Shown piece by piece: positions 6,395-14,935 of a DNA stretch of 34,877 nucleotides. Location of the stretch: the NCBI GenBank assembly GCA_030834895.1, contig JAUQXA010000052.1:1-34877 (forward strand), given 5' to 3'. Within the stretch, counting starts at the first letter, position 1. Each line of letters begins with the position of its first letter. The position numbers and the translations under genes were made by a program. A model generated the notes under the pieces. The model did not search any database. It was not told the DNA's origin and saw only the letters and a program-made list of their open reading frames with translations. Source of the stretch: Anaerolineales bacterium. Lineage in GTDB: Bacteria; Chloroflexota; Anaerolineae; Anaerolineales; Villigracilaceae.

Positions 6395-8017
6395 ATGAAA
6401 CTTTCCGAACGACAACAACGCTGGAGAAAATTCAACGCGCTTACGCCGCAGAAATTGGCGCAGGCGCGTCTTGTGTTGGATGAAATCCGCGATGGAGGCG
6501 AGGTGATGCGTTCGCTTCGCAATTATCCACTGGAGGGTGGGGGTTATCTGACCAAAGCCGCGCTGGTTGGCGCCTATAACCAGATGGTGGAGGCAGGCGA
6601 AATTGAACCTGACCGAAGTCTGCTGGAAAAAATCCGCATGAAGCCGATGCGGACTTTATCTGGCGTGACCACCGTCACCGTGTTGACCAAGCCCTATCCC
6701 TGCCCCGGCAAGTGTATCTTTTGTCCCACCGATGTGCGGATGCCCAAGAGCTATCTGCCCGATGAGCCTGGTGCAATGCGCGCGCTGGAACATCAATTCG
6801 ACCCGTATGAACAGGTGCATGCACGACTTCGCGCGCTGGAAAATCTGGGTCATCCCACTGACAAAATCGAGCTGCTGATTCTCGGTGGTACGTGGTCATC
6901 CTATCGGCGTGATTATCAGGAGTGGTTCATTGCGCGCTGTTTCGATGCGATGAATGACCTCACCCCAACCCCTCTCCCAGAGAGAGAGGGGGGACTGTTG
7001 GAAGCGCAAACCGTCAACGAAACCGCTGCCCACCGCAACGTGGGACTTGTCATCGAGACCCGTCCTGATGAGATCAATCCCGATGAACTACGCTGGCTGC
7101 GTCACCTCGGCGTGACCAAGGTGCAAATGGGCGCGCAGAGTCTCGACGACCACATTCTGGAAATCAACAAGCGCGGACATGATGTGGAGTCCACCCGCAA
7201 GGCGACAGAACTGCTCCGCGCGGCTGGATTCAAGATTGTGCTGCATTGGATGCCCAACCTGCTCGGTGCGACCCCGCAAGGCGACCGCGCAGACTTTTCC
7301 AAACTCTGGGATGGGTTCTGTCCCGACGAGATAAAAATCTATCCGAATCAATTGCTTGCGAATGCCGAGTTATATGAGTATTGGAAACGCGGCGAATTCC
7401 ATCCTTATTCAACCGAAGAACTGGTTGACCTGATCGCCGACATCAAACCGACCATTCCGCGTTATTGTCGCGTCAACCGCGTCATCCGCGACATTCCCGG
7501 CAACAACGTGGTCGAAGGTAACACGCGCACCAGCCTGCGGCAGGATATTCACAGTGAGATGAAAAAACGCGGTACGCGCTGTCAATGTATACGCTGTCGA
7601 GAAGTGCGCGGTAAGCCCGTTGATTCAGATTCCCTGCGGTTGGACGATCTCGTCTACCAAGCCGGGTCAGCCGAGGAGCATTTCATCTCCTTCGTCACAC
7701 CCGATGACGGACTTGCGGGTTTTATTCGCTTGTCACTGCCCACAAAAGATTCACCTCCAACAGGTATGACTGACCTCGATGACGCCGCGCTCATCCGCGA
7801 AGTGCATGTGTACGGACAATCGCTTTCCTTCGGCGAGGAACAAACCGGAGCGGCTCAGCACCTTGGTCTCGGCACACGTCTGCTCGAAGAAGCCGACGAC
7901 ATTGCACGCGTACATGGTTTTTCGCGCATGGCGGTTATCTCCGCCATTGGCACGCGGCATTACTATCTCAATCGCGGATTTGAACGGGGGGAGTATTATC
8001 TGGTCAAGAAAATCTAA
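6395..8017 (+). CDS. elp3: Elp3-type radical SAM/GNAT tRNA uridine-34 modification enzyme
   Basis: The 540-residue protein has the two-domain form of Elp3, which adds a carboxymethyl-type group to C5 of wobble uridine. The radical SAM cluster motif is Cys103-x3-Cys107-x2-Cys110 (PCPGKCIFCPT), followed by DVRMPKSYL and IETRPDEI. The core continues with MGAQSLDDHILEINKRGH. From about residue 469 a GNAT domain follows with EVHVYGQSLSF and GLGTRLLEEAD, ending YYLNRGFERGEYYLVKKI. Residues about 189-200 (LTPTPLPEREG) come from an inserted repeat between the helix ending CFDAMN and the segment LLEAQTVNETAAHR. A TTG at 6383 is an alternative start; the ATG at 6395 gives the typical MKLSERQQRW opening. 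Neither has a strong ribosome site. It follows cysH by 56 bases. Confidence 0.93.
   Translation: MKLSERQQRWRKFNALTPQKLAQARLVLDEIRDGGEVMRSLRNYPLEGGGYLTKAALVGAYNQMVEAGEIEPDRSLLEKIRMKPMRTLSGVTTVTVLTKPYPCPGKCIFCPTDVRMPKSYLPDEPGAMRALEHQFDPYEQVHARLRALENLGHPTDKIELLILGGTWSSYRRDYQEWFIARCFDAMNDLTPTPLPEREGGLLEAQTVNETAAHRNVGLVIETRPDEINPDELRWLRHLGVTKVQMGAQSLDDHILEINKRGHDVESTRKATELLRAAGFKIVLHWMPNLLGATPQGDRADFSKLWDGFCPDEIKIYPNQLLANAELYEYWKRGEFHPYSTEELVDLIADIKPTIPRYCRVNRVIRDIPGNNVVEGNTRTSLRQDIHSEMKKRGTRCQCIRCREVRGKPVDSDSLRLDDLVYQAGSAEEHFISFVTPDDGLAGFIRLSLPTKDSPPTGMTDLDDAALIREVHVYGQSLSFGEEQTGAAQHLGLGTRLLEEADDIARVHGFSRMAVISAIGTRHYYLNRGFERGEYYLVKKI
6959..6992. repeat. In-frame dispersed-type palindromic repeat inside elp3
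   Basis: The tract CCTCACCCCAACCCCTCTCC followed by CAGAGAGAGAGGGG can fold back: CCCCTCTC pairs with GAGAGGGG. It reads in frame as LTPTPLPEREG. The same family stands upstream of aroH at 29886-29922, where it is non-coding. From memory, this 'LTPTPLPEREG' or 'LTPNPSPKERG' tract is a widespread dispersed repeat across many bacterial phyla. The insertion separates segments that are nearly adjacent in other Elp3 proteins. Confidence 0.75.
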
Positions 8018-8021
8018 CGCA

Positions 8022-8077
8022 GTAGACCGTGGACAATGGACAATTGACCATGGCTGTGGTCTACCGTCCATCGTCTA
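8022..8077. repeat. Intergenic dispersed-type repeat (GACCATTG/GTCCATCG family)
   Basis: Between elp3 and the transporter, GTAGACCGTGGACAATGGAC is followed by AATTGACCATGG, a GTGGTCTAC block that pairs with the GTAGACC at its front, and CGTCCATCGTC. These words recur inside aroA at 33819-33871 and 34339-34367. The repeat makes up most of the leader just ahead of the AGGAG ribosome site (8079-8083) of the next gene. Confidence 0.7.
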
Positions 8078-8087
8078 TAGGAGTAAA

Positions 8088-8963
8088 TTGAAAACAAAAC
8101 ACTGGATTGTATTCATTGTCCTCGGCATCATTTGGAGTTCCTCTTTCCTGTGGATCAAACTCGGCGTACAAGAATCAGGACCCACCGTCCTCGTTGCCTT
8201 CCGCATGTTGTTTGGCTTTCTCAGCGCCGCCGCCGTTGCCATCTATCAAAAGGACCAATGGCCGCGTGACTGGAAGACATGGGGCATTTATGCCATCCTC
8301 GGACCGACCAGCCTTGCCATTCCCATCTTCTTCATTTCATGGGGCGAGCAGACCATCGACTCGGCGGTCGCATCGATTCTTAATGCAACCATGCCGTTGT
8401 TTACATTGGTCATCGCCCATTTCACTCTGCACGACGACAGGATGACGCCGCAAAAAGTCGTCGGTCTGCTGGTTGGTTTTGCTGGTATTGTCGTACTGCT
8501 CAGCAAGGACCTGTTTGCCAATGCCCATAACTCCGCCATCGGACAGGCAGCCGTGATCCTTGCCGCGCTATTTTATGCAGGCAGCATCGTGTGGACTCGC
8601 AAGGTCACACAACATGTTCAGGGCGCGGTGCGCGGAGCAGCTCCCCTGCTCACCTCCACCATCTTCATGTGGGTATTGATGCCTTTTGTCGAGCCGTCGT
8701 TCAAATTCCCCGTGCAGCCCGTCACCTGGGTCGCCATTCTGTGGCTCGGCGTCCTCGGCTCGGGGATTGCCATGGTCTTGAATTATTATCTGCTGCACGA
8801 GATCGGTCCCACGCGCAGTTCGATGGTGACCTATGTCTTTCCACCCGGCGGCGTCCTCCTCGGCATCATCTTTCTGGATGAACAACTCTCCTGGCAGTTG
8901 CTGGCTGGAGCCGTGCTGGTCGTTGCCAGCCTTGTCATCGTAAACTGGAGACCCAAACCATGA
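8088..8963 (+). CDS. EamA-family drug/metabolite transporter (DMT superfamily)
   Basis: The open frame runs upstream inside elp3, but the real start is probably the TTG at 8088, four bases after AGGAG (8079-8083). That gives 291 residues, the usual DMT length. No ATG lies in a sensible place. The protein shows about ten hydrophobic helices in two homologous EamA halves. The first starts WIVFIVLGIIWSSSFLWIKLG, where the usual 'W-S-x-x-F' signature is seen, and ends before TLHDDRMTPQKVVGLLVGFAGIVVLL. The second starts AAVILAALFYAGSIVWTRK and ends with FLDEQLSWQLLAGAVLVVASLVIVNW. It should be an inner-membrane exporter or importer of small metabolites; the substrate cannot be predicted. Its stop overlaps the era start by four bases (ATGA). 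Confidence 0.88.
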   Translation: MKTKHWIVFIVLGIIWSSSFLWIKLGVQESGPTVLVAFRMLFGFLSAAAVAIYQKDQWPRDWKTWGIYAILGPTSLAIPIFFISWGEQTIDSAVASILNATMPLFTLVIAHFTLHDDRMTPQKVVGLLVGFAGIVVLLSKDLFANAHNSAIGQAAVILAALFYAGSIVWTRKVTQHVQGAVRGAAPLLTSTIFMWVLMPFVEPSFKFPVQPVTWVAILWLGVLGSGIAMVLNYYLLHEIGPTRSSMVTYVFPPGGVLLGIIFLDEQLSWQLLAGAVLVVASLVIVNWRPKP

Positions 8964-9868
8964 GTAGCGAAGCATACCGTTCCGGCTTTATCGCCATCAT
9001 CGGACGCCCCAACGTGGGCAAGTCCACCCTGGTCAATGCCCTGCTTGGGCAGAAGGTTGCCGCCGTCTCTCCGCGTCCGCAGACCACGCGCCGTCGTCAG
9101 CTTGGCATCCTCACTCTCGAAAACGCCCAACTGATTTTTGTCGATACACCCGGCATTCACCAACCCCGCCATAAACTTGGCGAATTCCTGAATTTTGAAG
9201 CAGAAGAAGCGCTGGATGGGGTGGATGTGATTCTCTGGCTGGTGGATGCTTCGACTGGACCGACCGAGGACGACATCCGCATCTCTGACCTGCTCAACAG
9301 AACTGCGCTTCGCTCCACCCGTCTGCTGGTTCTGAACAAAATGGACTTGGTCAAACCCGAAGACGAATCCGCCCACAGCGAGGAATATACCAGATTGCTG
9401 AATCAGGCTGAGGCGGTGAAAATCTCGGCGGCGAAAAAAATCGGCGTGGACAAACTCCTCGAACGGTTAATCAGCCTGCTCCCGCAACGTCCACCCGAAT
9501 ATCCCGAAGAGCAGGTCACAGATTCCTACGAGCGCGACATCGCCGCCGACCTCATCCGCGAATCGTGCCTGAAAATTCTGCGCGATGAAGTGCCGCACAG
9601 TCTAGCCGTCCGCGTGGACGAATTCAAGGAGCGTGAGAACGGCATGGCATACATCGCCGCGACGATTTTTGTGGAGCGCGAATCTCAAAAGGGAATCGTC
9701 ATCGGCGAAGGCGGCAAAATGCTCAAATCCATCGGCAGCGCCGCGCGCAAGGAAATCGAAGATATGGGCGGACGCAAGGTTTTTCTCGAAGTGCGCGTGA
9801 AGGTCGCCAAGGACTGGCGCGACAATCAGAATATGTTGAATCAGTTTGGGTATATCAAGAGAAAATAA
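8960..9868 (+). CDS. era: GTPase Era, 16S rRNA-processing and 30S assembly factor
   Basis: The 302-residue protein matches Era in length and domain order. The GTPase motifs are G1 GRPNVGKS (15-22), G2 in PQTTR (40-44), G3 DTPG (62-65), G4 NKMD (126-129) and G5 SAAK (156-159). A C-terminal KH domain carries the RNA-binding loop GEGGKMLKSIG (249-259). Era binds the 3' end of 16S rRNA and is essential in most bacteria. It is translationally coupled to the EamA gene by an ATGA overlap at 8960-8963. No terminator is visible after it. Confidence 0.97.
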   Translation: MSSEAYRSGFIAIIGRPNVGKSTLVNALLGQKVAAVSPRPQTTRRRQLGILTLENAQLIFVDTPGIHQPRHKLGEFLNFEAEEALDGVDVILWLVDASTGPTEDDIRISDLLNRTALRSTRLLVLNKMDLVKPEDESAHSEEYTRLLNQAEAVKISAAKKIGVDKLLERLISLLPQRPPEYPEEQVTDSYERDIAADLIRESCLKILRDEVPHSLAVRVDEFKERENGMAYIAATIFVERESQKGIVIGEGGKMLKSIGSAARKEIEDMGGRKVFLEVRVKVAKDWRDNQNMLNQFGYIKRK

Positions 9869-10190
9869 CACGCCTGCTGAAATTTTGAAGATCGAATAGG
9901 GAACATCAATCCCCGCAAACAGGTGAACGAGGGCGAAACGTTGAAAACACATTTAGTATCAAGGTCCTGGAGTGGAACTGTGTGTTATTTGTAAACCCTT
10001 GCTGGCATTTCAACTTTTCCCGTACATATGTATAATAAATATTGACACACTCACCGGCCGTTTGTGGATATGACTGCGCGAGTCATCGGGGTGGAAAATC
10101 AGTGGGTTTGGTCTCGAAGGGGCACCTGTCATCTGCTTTTTGGTCCTGGTTGTTAATCGTTCGAAAGGAATTGGTCCAGGAGAAAGCTAA
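9869..10190 (+). promoter_or_regulatory. 322-base intergenic region with promoter and operator-like palindrome for the kinase operon
   Basis: No gene is seen here. A likely promoter is TTGACA (10042-10047), 17 bases, then TGGATA (10065-10070). A second candidate -10, TATAAT, is at 10031-10036 with a poorer -35 (TTTCAA, 10008-10013). A perfect palindrome ATGACT-GCGCG-AGTCAT (10070-10086) covers the expected start point of the first promoter and could be a repressor site. A long leader of about 110 bases follows and ends in AGGAGAAAG just before the ATG at 10191. Confidence 0.55.
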
Positions 10191-12779
10191 ATGAACATTT
10201 TATCCTCACCCGTAGTCGCAATGGCCGGCATTTCCCTATATGTTGGTCTATATCATCTGTTGATTTTCATCCGCCGTCCGCGAAACCGCGCGGACTTTAC
10301 TTTCGCGCTTCTCTGTTTTTCGATAGCCTTCTATGATGCTTTTTGTGTTGGGTTATATAACGCAACCACAGTCGGCCAGGGTGCGCAATGGCAGCGGGCG
10401 CAACTGATTTCCATGGCATTTTTTGTGCCTGCCTTCCTTTGGTTCGTCTTTGACTATATCCGGCGGAAGCCGGGAATTATTGTGCATGCTTTCTCGATGT
10501 ACTACCTTTTGGCGGTCATCGTTCAACTGGTGGATCGAAGCAGTCTAACCTGGCTTGTGGACCAGCCTTCCATCAAACACATCCTGTTGCCCTTTGACCT
10601 TTCAATCACCTATAACGAAGTGACATTTGGCCCTTTCACCACAATTCAAAGCCTGATAGGAATGGTTGCCAGCACCTATCTTGTAACCGTGGCTGTTCGT
10701 CATTTCAGAGATGGCAACCAACAACAGGCCAGACCATTAATTTGGGGATTGGGATTAATGTACGCCGCGGCCATCAACGACACATTGGTGGCCAACGGAC
10801 TGTATCACTTTGTCTATTTGATGGAATATGCTTTTATGGGAATCGTCATGATGATGGCGTTTTCCCTCTCGACCACAGTTGTGGATGCGGCTCTGGCAAA
10901 AGACGCATTGAAGAAAAGCGAAGAACGGTTTCGCGCCCTGGTTGAGACGATCAACGATTGGATGTGGGAGGTGGATGCGAACGGCATATATACCTACGCC
11001 AGCCCGAAAGTTCGCGACCTGTTGGGGTACAAGCCAGAGGAGGTCATTGGCAGGACGCCCATGGATTATATGCCAGTGGAGGAAGCTGAAAGAGTGGGCA
11101 CGATCTTCCGTGACCTGATACGGGATAAAAAGCCGATCACACAATTGGAGAATATTTGCCAGCATAAAGATGGTCATCAGGTGGTCATGGATACGAATGG
11201 CGTTCCCTTCTTTGATGAGCGTGGGAATCTGTTGGGCTATCGGGGTATTGATCGCGATATCACCGAACGCAGGCGTGTCGAATCGGCGTTACGTGAAAAC
11301 GAGGCGCGTTATCGGGCGCTGGTCGAAAGCCAGATCGACCTGGTCAGTCGTTACCTGCCTGACACCAACCTTACCTATGTCAATGATGCCTACTGCAAGT
11401 TCTTTGGAAAAACACGCGAGGAGTTGATCGGGAATACTTATATGTTCATGATCGCGCCTGAATTCCGGGATTTGGTCGCGAGCGAGGCGAAAAAACTAGC
11501 GGAGGAAAACGGAACCACAACCGGCGAATACATAAATTACAGGTATGACGGGAAAGAGTGCTGGATCCAATGGGTTGTAAAGTGCATTACCGATGAAAAC
11601 AACCATGTGATCGAGCTGCAGGCTGTCGGACGCGACATCACACCGCTTAAGGAGGCGGAGAAAGCCCTACAGGAAAGCGAGGCGCTGTATCAATCTCTTG
11701 TGGAAGTCATGCCAATGAGTGTCTGTCGTAAGGACCTGGAGGGCAGGTTTACCTTTGTAAACAAGCGCTACTGTGACGGATTTGGGTTGCCCGCATCTGA
11801 GATATTGGGTAAGACTGATTTTGACCTGCATCCAGTGGAATTGGCTGGGAAATACCGCAGGGATGACCAGGAAATGATTGCCAACGGACATACTATGGAA
11901 ATGGTGGAGGAACACCAGCCGCTGGGCGGCAAACGTAGTTATGTTCAGGTATTTAAAGCGCCCGTTTATGATGCCCGGGGACAAGTAAATGGCATCCAAA
12001 TCGTGTTCTGGGATATCACTGATCGCATTCATACTGAAACTGAACGGGATAAACTGATTGCCGACCTGGAGACCCGAAACGCCGAGTTGGAGAGATTTAC
12101 CTACACCATCTCGCATGACCTGAAATCCCCGCTTGTTACCATCAACGGATTTCTGGGTTATCTTGAAAAGGACGCCAAAGCCGGTAACATGGAACGATTG
12201 CAGAATGACATCCAGCGCGTTCAGGAGGCTACCAACAGGATGAGACGCTTATTGAACGAGTTGCTCGAACTCTCCCGTATTGGCCGCGTGGTAAATCCGC
12301 CGGTTGTTGTCCCTTTTGCAGATCTGGCGCAGAACGCCCTGGATATTGTGCATGGACAATTGCAGGAGCGGGGTGTTCGGGTCGCCGTCCAACCCAACCT
12401 ACCCAATGTTTATGGCGATAAGCAGCGTCTGGTCGAGGTCTTGCAAAACCTGATCGATAATGCCGCCAAATTCATGGGCGATCAAAAACATCCACAAATA
12501 GAAATTGGTCAACTTGAAAAGGATGTGAACGCAGAGCATGATAGCCCTATTTTCTTTGTCAGGGATAATGGGGTCGGTATTGCGCCCAAACACCATGAAC
12601 AGGTCTTTGGACTTTTCAACAAGTTGAATCCTGATATGGAAGGCACCGGGATCGGACTTGCCATCGTAAAACGAATCATCGAGGTGCATGGCGGAAAAAT
12701 CTGGATCGAGAGTGAAGTGGGAAAGGGGACCACGTTCCTGTTTACCCTGGGCCATGGGAAACCCGTCGAAGAATCATGA
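10191..12779 (+). CDS. Sensor histidine kinase with 7-helix membrane domain and three PAS domains
   Basis: 862 residues. Residues 1-230 hold about seven hydrophobic helices, consistent with the HisKA_7TM type of sensor input. Three PAS domains follow: about 247-360 (opening SEERFRALVETIND), 370-490 (EARYRALVESQIDL) and 495-620 (EALYQSLVEVMPMS). The first and third end in DITERR- and DITDRI-type PAC segments. A short coiled coil (ETERDKLIADLETRNAELER) leads to the HisKA domain with phospho-acceptor His642 in TISHDLKSPL. The ATPase domain shows LIDNAAKFMG (N box), DNGVGI (G1) and GTGIGLAI (G2). It has no receiver domain. It is the first of three coupled kinases and its stop overlaps the next start (ATGA). 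The signal sensed is unknown. Confidence 0.9.
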   Translation: MNILSSPVVAMAGISLYVGLYHLLIFIRRPRNRADFTFALLCFSIAFYDAFCVGLYNATTVGQGAQWQRAQLISMAFFVPAFLWFVFDYIRRKPGIIVHAFSMYYLLAVIVQLVDRSSLTWLVDQPSIKHILLPFDLSITYNEVTFGPFTTIQSLIGMVASTYLVTVAVRHFRDGNQQQARPLIWGLGLMYAAAINDTLVANGLYHFVYLMEYAFMGIVMMMAFSLSTTVVDAALAKDALKKSEERFRALVETINDWMWEVDANGIYTYASPKVRDLLGYKPEEVIGRTPMDYMPVEEAERVGTIFRDLIRDKKPITQLENICQHKDGHQVVMDTNGVPFFDERGNLLGYRGIDRDITERRRVESALRENEARYRALVESQIDLVSRYLPDTNLTYVNDAYCKFFGKTREELIGNTYMFMIAPEFRDLVASEAKKLAEENGTTTGEYINYRYDGKECWIQWVVKCITDENNHVIELQAVGRDITPLKEAEKALQESEALYQSLVEVMPMSVCRKDLEGRFTFVNKRYCDGFGLPASEILGKTDFDLHPVELAGKYRRDDQEMIANGHTMEMVEEHQPLGGKRSYVQVFKAPVYDARGQVNGIQIVFWDITDRIHTETERDKLIADLETRNAELERFTYTISHDLKSPLVTINGFLGYLEKDAKAGNMERLQNDIQRVQEATNRMRRLLNELLELSRIGRVVNPPVVVPFADLAQNALDIVHGQLQERGVRVAVQPNLPNVYGDKQRLVEVLQNLIDNAAKFMGDQKHPQIEIGQLEKDVNAEHDSPIFFVRDNGVGIAPKHHEQVFGLFNKLNPDMEGTGIGLAIVKRIIEVHGGKIWIESEVGKGTTFLFTLGHGKPVEES

Positions 12780-14935
12780 CGCTCCTGAAGAAGACTCTAT
12801 TGGTATTGACCGGCGCGGTGATCATCTCCACGTTCGGTATCTACCTGGCTTCCCGCATTACCCTGTTGCGGGGCTATGAGAAGATCGAGCAGGATGATAC
12901 ACGCGCCAATGTGCTGCGCGTGGTAAATAGTTATTACGATCAATCCCGAAGCCTCAATTTGGTCGGACGCGGCTATGCTTTTTGGGATGATATGTATCAC
13001 TTCGTCGAAGTTCCCGATCCGGCTTTTCTTGCCCTGCTTGGACTCACCCCCGACTTGTTTGCCACTCACCGTGCCAACTTGATTGTCATTTTGGATGTCA
13101 ATTACCAGCCGCTCTTTCTGGAAATGTACGACCTGAAAACGCTGACTCCCTTGGAAGTTCCATCCGATTTATCCCATTTCCTGCAACCCGGTAGCCCCCT
13201 GCTGGCACATACAGTGGAACAGCCAGAAATTAGCGGAGTGATTTTATTGGCAGGCAGGCCTATGTATGTTGCCTCCCTTGCCAGCCTGCGTACCGATTTC
13301 ACCGGCGACCCTCGCGGCGCTGTCGTTTTTGGACGCTACTTGGATGAAGAAGTGCTTGCCAACCTTTCCGAAGCCTCCCAGTTGGATGTATCCGCCAGCC
13401 TTTTGGATGAGACTCCCATGCCCGAAGATATCCGCCGGGCAAGTGAGTGGTTGTCTGCCGCTGATGGCGAGGAAACTGTCTATGTTCAAAGTCTCGACCA
13501 GCATACTGTATTCGGATATACCTATATCTCGACACTGGATCGGCAGCCAGGCTTCCTGCTCAAAGTGGCCATGCCGCGCAAGATTTATAAACAGGGTTTG
13601 GAGAGTTTCCGTTATTTTGCCGTCCTGGCAGGTGTGGGTGGACTGGGCTTCCTGCTGGTATCCATTTTGCTGTTACAACGTTTTGTGCTTTCACCCCTGA
13701 CCATACTCAACCGGCAAATCAGCCAGATTCGCGCCAGCGGCGACCACTCACAGCGTGTGACGATAGGCGGGCGCGATGAGCTTGCCAACCTCGGCAATAC
13801 CATCAACGGTATGTTGGAGTCCATCGAAAAATATTCCGAGGAATGGATTCACACCATTTTTGATTCGGTCAATGATGCAATTTTCATCCACGCCAGTGAT
13901 GGACGCATCCTGTATGTCAATGAAACCGCCGGGCGTATGTACGGATACACGCGCCGGGAATTTGCCAGCCTGGATGCAGGGTCGCTCAGCGCTGGCACTC
14001 CTCCCTATACCCAGACAGAGGCCGAACAATGGCTGAATCAGGCGCGAACCGGCCAGCCGCAACTTTTCGAGTGGCTGGCGAAAACCAGGGATGGGCGCTT
14101 GTTTTGGACTGAGGTCAATGCCCGCTTTGTCCAATTGAGGCAGGAAGCGCTGTACCTGGTAACTGTGCGGGATATTTCGGAACGCAAAAAGGCGGAAGCC
14201 GAACGCGAGGAGTTTATCGTCGAATTGGAAAATCGTAACGCCGAGCTGGAACGTTTCACCTACACGGTATCACACGACTTGAAATCACCGCTCGTCACCA
14301 TTAACGGTTTCCTCGGCTATCTTGAAAAGGATTCCAGGGCAGGCAATATCGGGCGATTGCAGAATGACATCCAGCGCATCTCGGATGCGGTTGGCAGGAT
14401 GCGGCGTTTGTTGGACGAACTGCTTGAACTCTCGCGTATTGGCCGCCTGGCGAATACCTCGGAAATTATACCGTTTGACAGTCTGGTACAGGATGCCTTG
14501 AACAACGTACGCGGACGATTGGAGGAGCGCGGCATCAAGGTCATTATCCAACCCGATCTGCCTGCCGTTTTTGGAGACCGTCAACGCCTGACGGAAGTAC
14601 TGCAAAACTTGATCGACAATGCCGCCAAATTCATGGGCAATCAACAGAATCCGCAGATCGAAATCGGACAAAGCGGCAAAGACTCGGAACATGGCAATCC
14701 CATATTTTATGTCAGGGATAACGGAATTGGCATTCCGGTTGAACACCATGAAAGGATATTCGGCCTGTTCAATAAATTGGATTCGACAAGCGATGGCACA
14801 GGCATCGGCCTTGCGATTGTAAAAAGGATAGTGGAGGTTCACGGAGGCAGAACCTGGGTTGAATCAAAACCAGGGAATGGCGCAACGTTTTTCTTCATAC
14901 TTCCCATCGTTCGTCCATCCGAGGTTGCCCAATGA
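12776..14935 (+). CDS. Sensor histidine kinase with CHASE4-like sensor, HAMP and PAS domains
   Basis: 719 residues. Transmembrane helices lie at about 7-29 and 280-303. Between them is an extracytoplasmic domain of about 250 residues whose GRGYAFWDDMYHFVE segment is typical of CHASE4 domains (family recalled). A HAMP linker follows (about 300-355, RDELANLGNTINGML). One PAS domain follows (about 358-480, IFDSVNDAIFIHASDGRILY). HisKA has His500 in TVSHDLKSPL. The ATPase has LIDNAAKFMG, DNGIGI and GTGIGLAI. Its last 240 residues are close to those of the kinases on either side, so the three cores come from duplication while the input domains differ. It overlaps both neighbours by four bases, which points to translational coupling. 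Confidence 0.9.
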   Translation: MTLLKKTLLVLTGAVIISTFGIYLASRITLLRGYEKIEQDDTRANVLRVVNSYYDQSRSLNLVGRGYAFWDDMYHFVEVPDPAFLALLGLTPDLFATHRANLIVILDVNYQPLFLEMYDLKTLTPLEVPSDLSHFLQPGSPLLAHTVEQPEISGVILLAGRPMYVASLASLRTDFTGDPRGAVVFGRYLDEEVLANLSEASQLDVSASLLDETPMPEDIRRASEWLSAADGEETVYVQSLDQHTVFGYTYISTLDRQPGFLLKVAMPRKIYKQGLESFRYFAVLAGVGGLGFLLVSILLLQRFVLSPLTILNRQISQIRASGDHSQRVTIGGRDELANLGNTINGMLESIEKYSEEWIHTIFDSVNDAIFIHASDGRILYVNETAGRMYGYTRREFASLDAGSLSAGTPPYTQTEAEQWLNQARTGQPQLFEWLAKTRDGRLFWTEVNARFVQLRQEALYLVTVRDISERKKAEAEREEFIVELENRNAELERFTYTVSHDLKSPLVTINGFLGYLEKDSRAGNIGRLQNDIQRISDAVGRMRRLLDELLELSRIGRLANTSEIIPFDSLVQDALNNVRGRLEERGIKVIIQPDLPAVFGDRQRLTEVLQNLIDNAAKFMGNQQNPQIEIGQSGKDSEHGNPIFYVRDNGIGIPVEHHERIFGLFNKLDSTSDGTGIGLAIVKRIVEVHGGRTWVESKPGNGATFFFILPIVRPSEVAQ

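Noticed and set aside
7779..8087. N-terminal extension of the EamA gene into elp3
   Set aside because: The added 103 residues are the shifted frame of elp3 and the repeat spacer; the TTG at 8088 has the ribosome site and gives the normal family length.
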